This document shows, one piece after another, positions 22,172 to 24,723 of a DNA stretch of 24,723 nt. The notes under the pieces were generated by a model, which did not search any database, was not told the origin of the DNA, and saw nothing but the letters and a program-made list of their open reading frames with translations. Source of the DNA: a virus; IMG/VR virus record IMGVR_UViG_3300046507_000901, positions 1 to 24,723 of that record; one strand, written 5' to 3'. The first letter of the stretch is position 1; every line of letters starts with the position of its first letter. The position numbers and the translations under genes are program-made.

Positions 22172-22195
22172 ATGATTGACGCTACATTAATCATT
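22172..22195 (+). promoter_or_regulatory. 24-bp activator-box candidate B (third fibre)
   Basis: ATGATTGACGC, then TACA, then TTAATCATT. It has the 16 positions shared by boxes A and C and ends exactly 57 bases before the -7 box of the fibre promoter, as box A does before its promoter. Confidence 0.65.
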
Positions 22196-22229
22196 ACCCT
22201 GAGGGCAATTAATCACCCAAAAACCGCGT

Positions 22230-22260
22230 TTTTTATCGCCAAAATCCCGTTGTACGTTTA
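22230..22260 (+). promoter_or_regulatory. Promoter of the third fibre gene
   Basis: TTTT (22230-22233), 19 bases, TACGTTTA (22253-22260), one base from the TAnnTTTG consensus. From about 22206 to 22260 it aligns without gaps with the tail-operon promoter at about 42 of 55 positions, so both promoters are probably read together. Confidence 0.7.
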
Positions 22261-22377
22261 CCCTGAAAAGGATCATAACGATACACAATGCTTTCATTCC
22301 TCCATGCAGTTACAGCTCAAACGTTTTGCACTGCAGGATGAATGCTAAATTTCAATCATTTAAATTATTAAACTATA

Positions 22378-24723
22378 ATGGCATCAAGATTAACATTAAA
22401 AGGCTTTTTTAAAAAAGGAGCGAAACCAACGGCTGGCCAGTTTGCTTCCTGGATAGACTCATTCTGGCATAAGGATGAAGATGCGATTCCGGTTGACAAA
22501 GTAGCTGGTTTATCAGAAGTTTTAGCCGGCAAAACATCGACGGACTCGCTGGACTATGAAACAGCCCAAAGGGTTTCAGCGGATTCAAACTTACAATCCC
22601 AAATCGATTATCTTACTAACCGCGGCATAGACTACATTGCGGAAAATGCCGCAAATAAAAACGCCGCAAACGGCTATGCGGGGTTAGATGAAACAGGCAA
22701 AATCGCTGCAGCTCAATTGCCCTCTTATGTGGACGACGTGATGGAATTTGCGGTTTTTTCAGCACTGCCTGTACCGGGGGATCCTGGTAAAATCTATATA
22801 ACCACTGACAATAATAACGAATACCGGTGGAGTGGTTCAACCTATGTTCAAATCGTCGCCTCGCCCGGTTCTACCGATGCTGTACCGGAAGGCGCAACAA
22901 ACAAGTATTTTACGGGTTCAAGAGTATTAAACGCTATTTTAACCGGAATTAGCTTTGGTACATCTGCAGCAGTTACGGCAACAGATACCATCTCACAGGC
23001 TTTGGGTAAATTACAGGCTCAAATAACGGGTTTGTTTAAAATCCCCACAGGCGGTGCAGCCGGACAGGTACTGGCTAAAAACAGCAATACAGATGGTGAT
23101 GTGTATTGGGTAAATGCGCCATCTGAAGGAGCACAAGGCCCCGCCGGTGTCGGCGTTCCCAATGGGGGGACGGCAGGTCAGATATTAGCTAAAAACACCA
23201 ATACCGATGGCGATACACATTGGATTAATGCGCCGTCCGGCGGCGGCAGCGGTTCCTCAGAACCTTCCGGCCAAATAAAATCTTTCCGGGTTGATTACGG
23301 CGCAGCAGGTGACGGGGTGACCAACGACCTGGCTGCTATCAATAATGCTATTGCGGCCAATGATGTCTTAGAGGACAACGGGGACTTCTTTATATCAGGA
23401 GGGAGTATTTCAAATAAATATGGAAAAAGAATCCAGGGGAATATCCGCTTTCTTCAGAACAGTGTTAACGGCACAGGCCAGTTACAGCAATTAAACAGCT
23501 ACGCGGATGACGGCCAGCATATTTTTGGCGCTGAATATTTGAGTTCTTTTCATAAAAAATTGAAAGCTAACATGACCGCCACTACGCCTACTCCATTAAC
23601 GATCGTATTTAGCGGAGATAGCACTACAGCAGGAACGGAAGACGGATCGGATACGGCTATAGACCAGTTATTCACAGTCATGATGGCCAAGGATTACATA
23701 CCTGCTATAACTACAGTGAATCATGGCAGGGGTGGTAAAACTGCTTCAGACTGGCTGTCGACCTATCTGGCAGACGATCTGGCGGCTAACCCTGATGTCC
23801 TGGTGATCAGATGGGGGATTAATGACACCGCCAATGGTGTCACGCCGAAACAGTTAGTGGACATGATGGATGCTGGTCTCAGCACCATTCGCAGCAATTC
23901 TTCTTTCACCAAAAACAAGCTTGCTATCGTATTATGCTCTATGAATACAACTACAGACGACCATCTCAGTCACAAGGGGGAGATATTCAACGAAGAGTAT
24001 AACAGGGGCTTAAGAACACTTGCAAGAAAATATGCTTGCTGCTATATAGATATATACGCTTTGTGGCAGGATGCAAGACAAGGCCATGATTATTTCATCC
24101 CATACGATACAAGCAATTACCCTAATGAATTTATACACCCATCAAGATCATTTAAGATTTTGATCGCATGCAAAACTTATGAGATTTTATTCCCTATATA
24201 TTACAGAGGCAGAGATATTGTAGACCTTGGAGCATCATCACGCTTATTTACAGCGCCACCGACTTCATATCGTTATGGAATGACCTACGAATGCGTCAAC
24301 ACATCTAACGGCTGGCCTATAGATGGATTTTTGATCACTCACCGGCTTAATTATGATATGTACAGGCAAGAACTGGCTTCCTATGGTTCTACTGATAATA
24401 AACTGTATATAAGGGTTGGATGGAATGCGGGAGGCTGGCAGCCTTTTTATGTTGTGGAACCGCTACCAGTTCAAACTTCATATAACAGGAATAATTCCGG
24501 GGCAAAATTTACTGATGCCTATACATCCTGGCCCAATTTTGCGATGACGATGGAATATGTCGAAACAACTAACGGCTGGCCTGTTGACGGCGTTTTACAT
24601 ACCATGAGAATAGAAGGCATCTTTAATCAGACACTGACAAGTTACAGTACACCACTCCGTCAATTTGTTAGAGGTGGTTTCTTGAGCGCCGGCACATTTA
24701 AAGAAGTTAGTTTTATCTCTTAA
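22378..24723 (+). CDS. Large tail fibre with SGNH domain and two pyocin-knob-like repeats
   Basis: A 781-residue protein. Residues 1-55 are the foot domain (MASRLTLKGFFKKGAKPTAG...) shared with the minus-strand fibres. A helical part and two linkers follow (GGAAGQVLAKNSNTDGD, GGTAGQILAKNTNTDGD) around a GPAGVGVP stub. Next comes an SGNH domain with S415 in FSGDST, GIND (G480, N482, D483) and EFIHPS (E584, H587), where Glu replaces the usual Asp. Two tandem repeats with the signature NGWP-[IV]-DG (about 621-700 and 713-781) resemble pyocin-knob domains of tail fibres. The gene is complete, lies inverted on the far side of the locus, and has its own promoter and box B. Confidence 0.88.
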   Translation: MASRLTLKGFFKKGAKPTAGQFASWIDSFWHKDEDAIPVDKVAGLSEVLAGKTSTDSLDYETAQRVSADSNLQSQIDYLTNRGIDYIAENAANKNAANGYAGLDETGKIAAAQLPSYVDDVMEFAVFSALPVPGDPGKIYITTDNNNEYRWSGSTYVQIVASPGSTDAVPEGATNKYFTGSRVLNAILTGISFGTSAAVTATDTISQALGKLQAQITGLFKIPTGGAAGQVLAKNSNTDGDVYWVNAPSEGAQGPAGVGVPNGGTAGQILAKNTNTDGDTHWINAPSGGGSGSSEPSGQIKSFRVDYGAAGDGVTNDLAAINNAIAANDVLEDNGDFFISGGSISNKYGKRIQGNIRFLQNSVNGTGQLQQLNSYADDGQHIFGAEYLSSFHKKLKANMTATTPTPLTIVFSGDSTTAGTEDGSDTAIDQLFTVMMAKDYIPAITTVNHGRGGKTASDWLSTYLADDLAANPDVLVIRWGINDTANGVTPKQLVDMMDAGLSTIRSNSSFTKNKLAIVLCSMNTTTDDHLSHKGEIFNEEYNRGLRTLARKYACCYIDIYALWQDARQGHDYFIPYDTSNYPNEFIHPSRSFKILIACKTYEILFPIYYRGRDIVDLGASSRLFTAPPTSYRYGMTYECVNTSNGWPIDGFLITHRLNYDMYRQELASYGSTDNKLYIRVGWNAGGWQPFYVVEPLPVQTSYNRNNSGAKFTDAYTSWPNFAMTMEYVETTNGWPVDGVLHTMRIEGIFNQTLTSYSTPLRQFVRGGFLSAGTFKEVSFIS

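Larger units (their letters stand above)
21853..22377. other. Intergenic region before the third fibre gene
   Basis: No gene is supported in these 525 bases. It holds a stem-loop behind the repressor gene (21945-21968), the 24-bp box B (22172-22195), and the fibre promoter (22230-22260). Between 22000 and 22170 I see nothing I can name. Confidence 0.6.

Noticed and set aside
18970-24723. Integration site or integrase
   Set aside because: No recombinase gene and no long direct repeat between the two edges of the window was visible, so no attachment sites are called.

Overview
The window looks like a chromosomal segment of a Bacteroidota bacterium, most likely of the Sphingobacteriaceae (Mucilaginibacter or Pedobacter type). 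The reasons are promoters of the Bacteroidota form (TTTG, 19 bases, TAnnTTTG), few Shine-Dalgarno sites, and tail and small-protein families that I associate with this phylum. The genus is inference.

Almost all of it is one self-contained contractile-tail locus without head genes. The left edge holds the 3' end of a membrane acyltransferase gene (1-342, +), then about 0.7 kb of apparently decayed DNA. From 17991 down to 1036 a tightly packed minus-strand operon runs: holin, GH24 lysozyme, two unknowns, tail sheath, tail tube, tail-assembly chaperone with a programmed -1 frameshift, tape measure, an adaptor-like protein, baseplate hub, spike, a small unknown, gp25-like wedge, LysM protein, J-like and I-like baseplate proteins, a collar-type fibre, a fibre plus SGNH hydrolase pair, a relic of a second SGNH hydrolase, an SGNH-hydrolase fibre, and two paralogous beta-propeller proteins. 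Many genes overlap by 1-11 bases, which suggests translational coupling.

Right of the operon is a 969-bp regulatory region, then a plus-strand probable tail terminator gene (18961-19473), a minus-strand operon of four small proteins (20866-19489), a divergent S24-type autoproteolytic repressor (20956-21852, +), and a third large fibre, again with an SGNH domain and two pyocin-knob-like repeats (22378-24723, +). I see no capsid, portal, terminase, integrase or replication gene. Complete tail, lysis cassette, SOS-type repressor and multiple fibres without a head is the layout of an R-type tailocin.

The regulatory DNA suggests a two-step switch. Three GAC-N4-GTC palindromes lie in and beside the repressor promoter region. 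One sits inside the promoter of the small-gene operon and one lies inside the repressor coding sequence. A different 24-bp element (ATGATT...ATCATT) occurs before the lysis/tail operon, before the third fibre, and between the tail operon and the terminator gene. In the first two it stands exactly 57 bases before a TACGTTTG/A -7 box. I infer that the repressor holds down the small operon, which encodes an activator of the 24-bp element, analogous in logic to PrtR/PrtN of Pseudomonas pyocins.

The fibre region shows recombination. Three fibres share one N-terminal foot (two start with 43 identical bases, the third is inverted on the far side of the locus), and an orphan SGNH 3' end lies directly after an intact SGNH gene.
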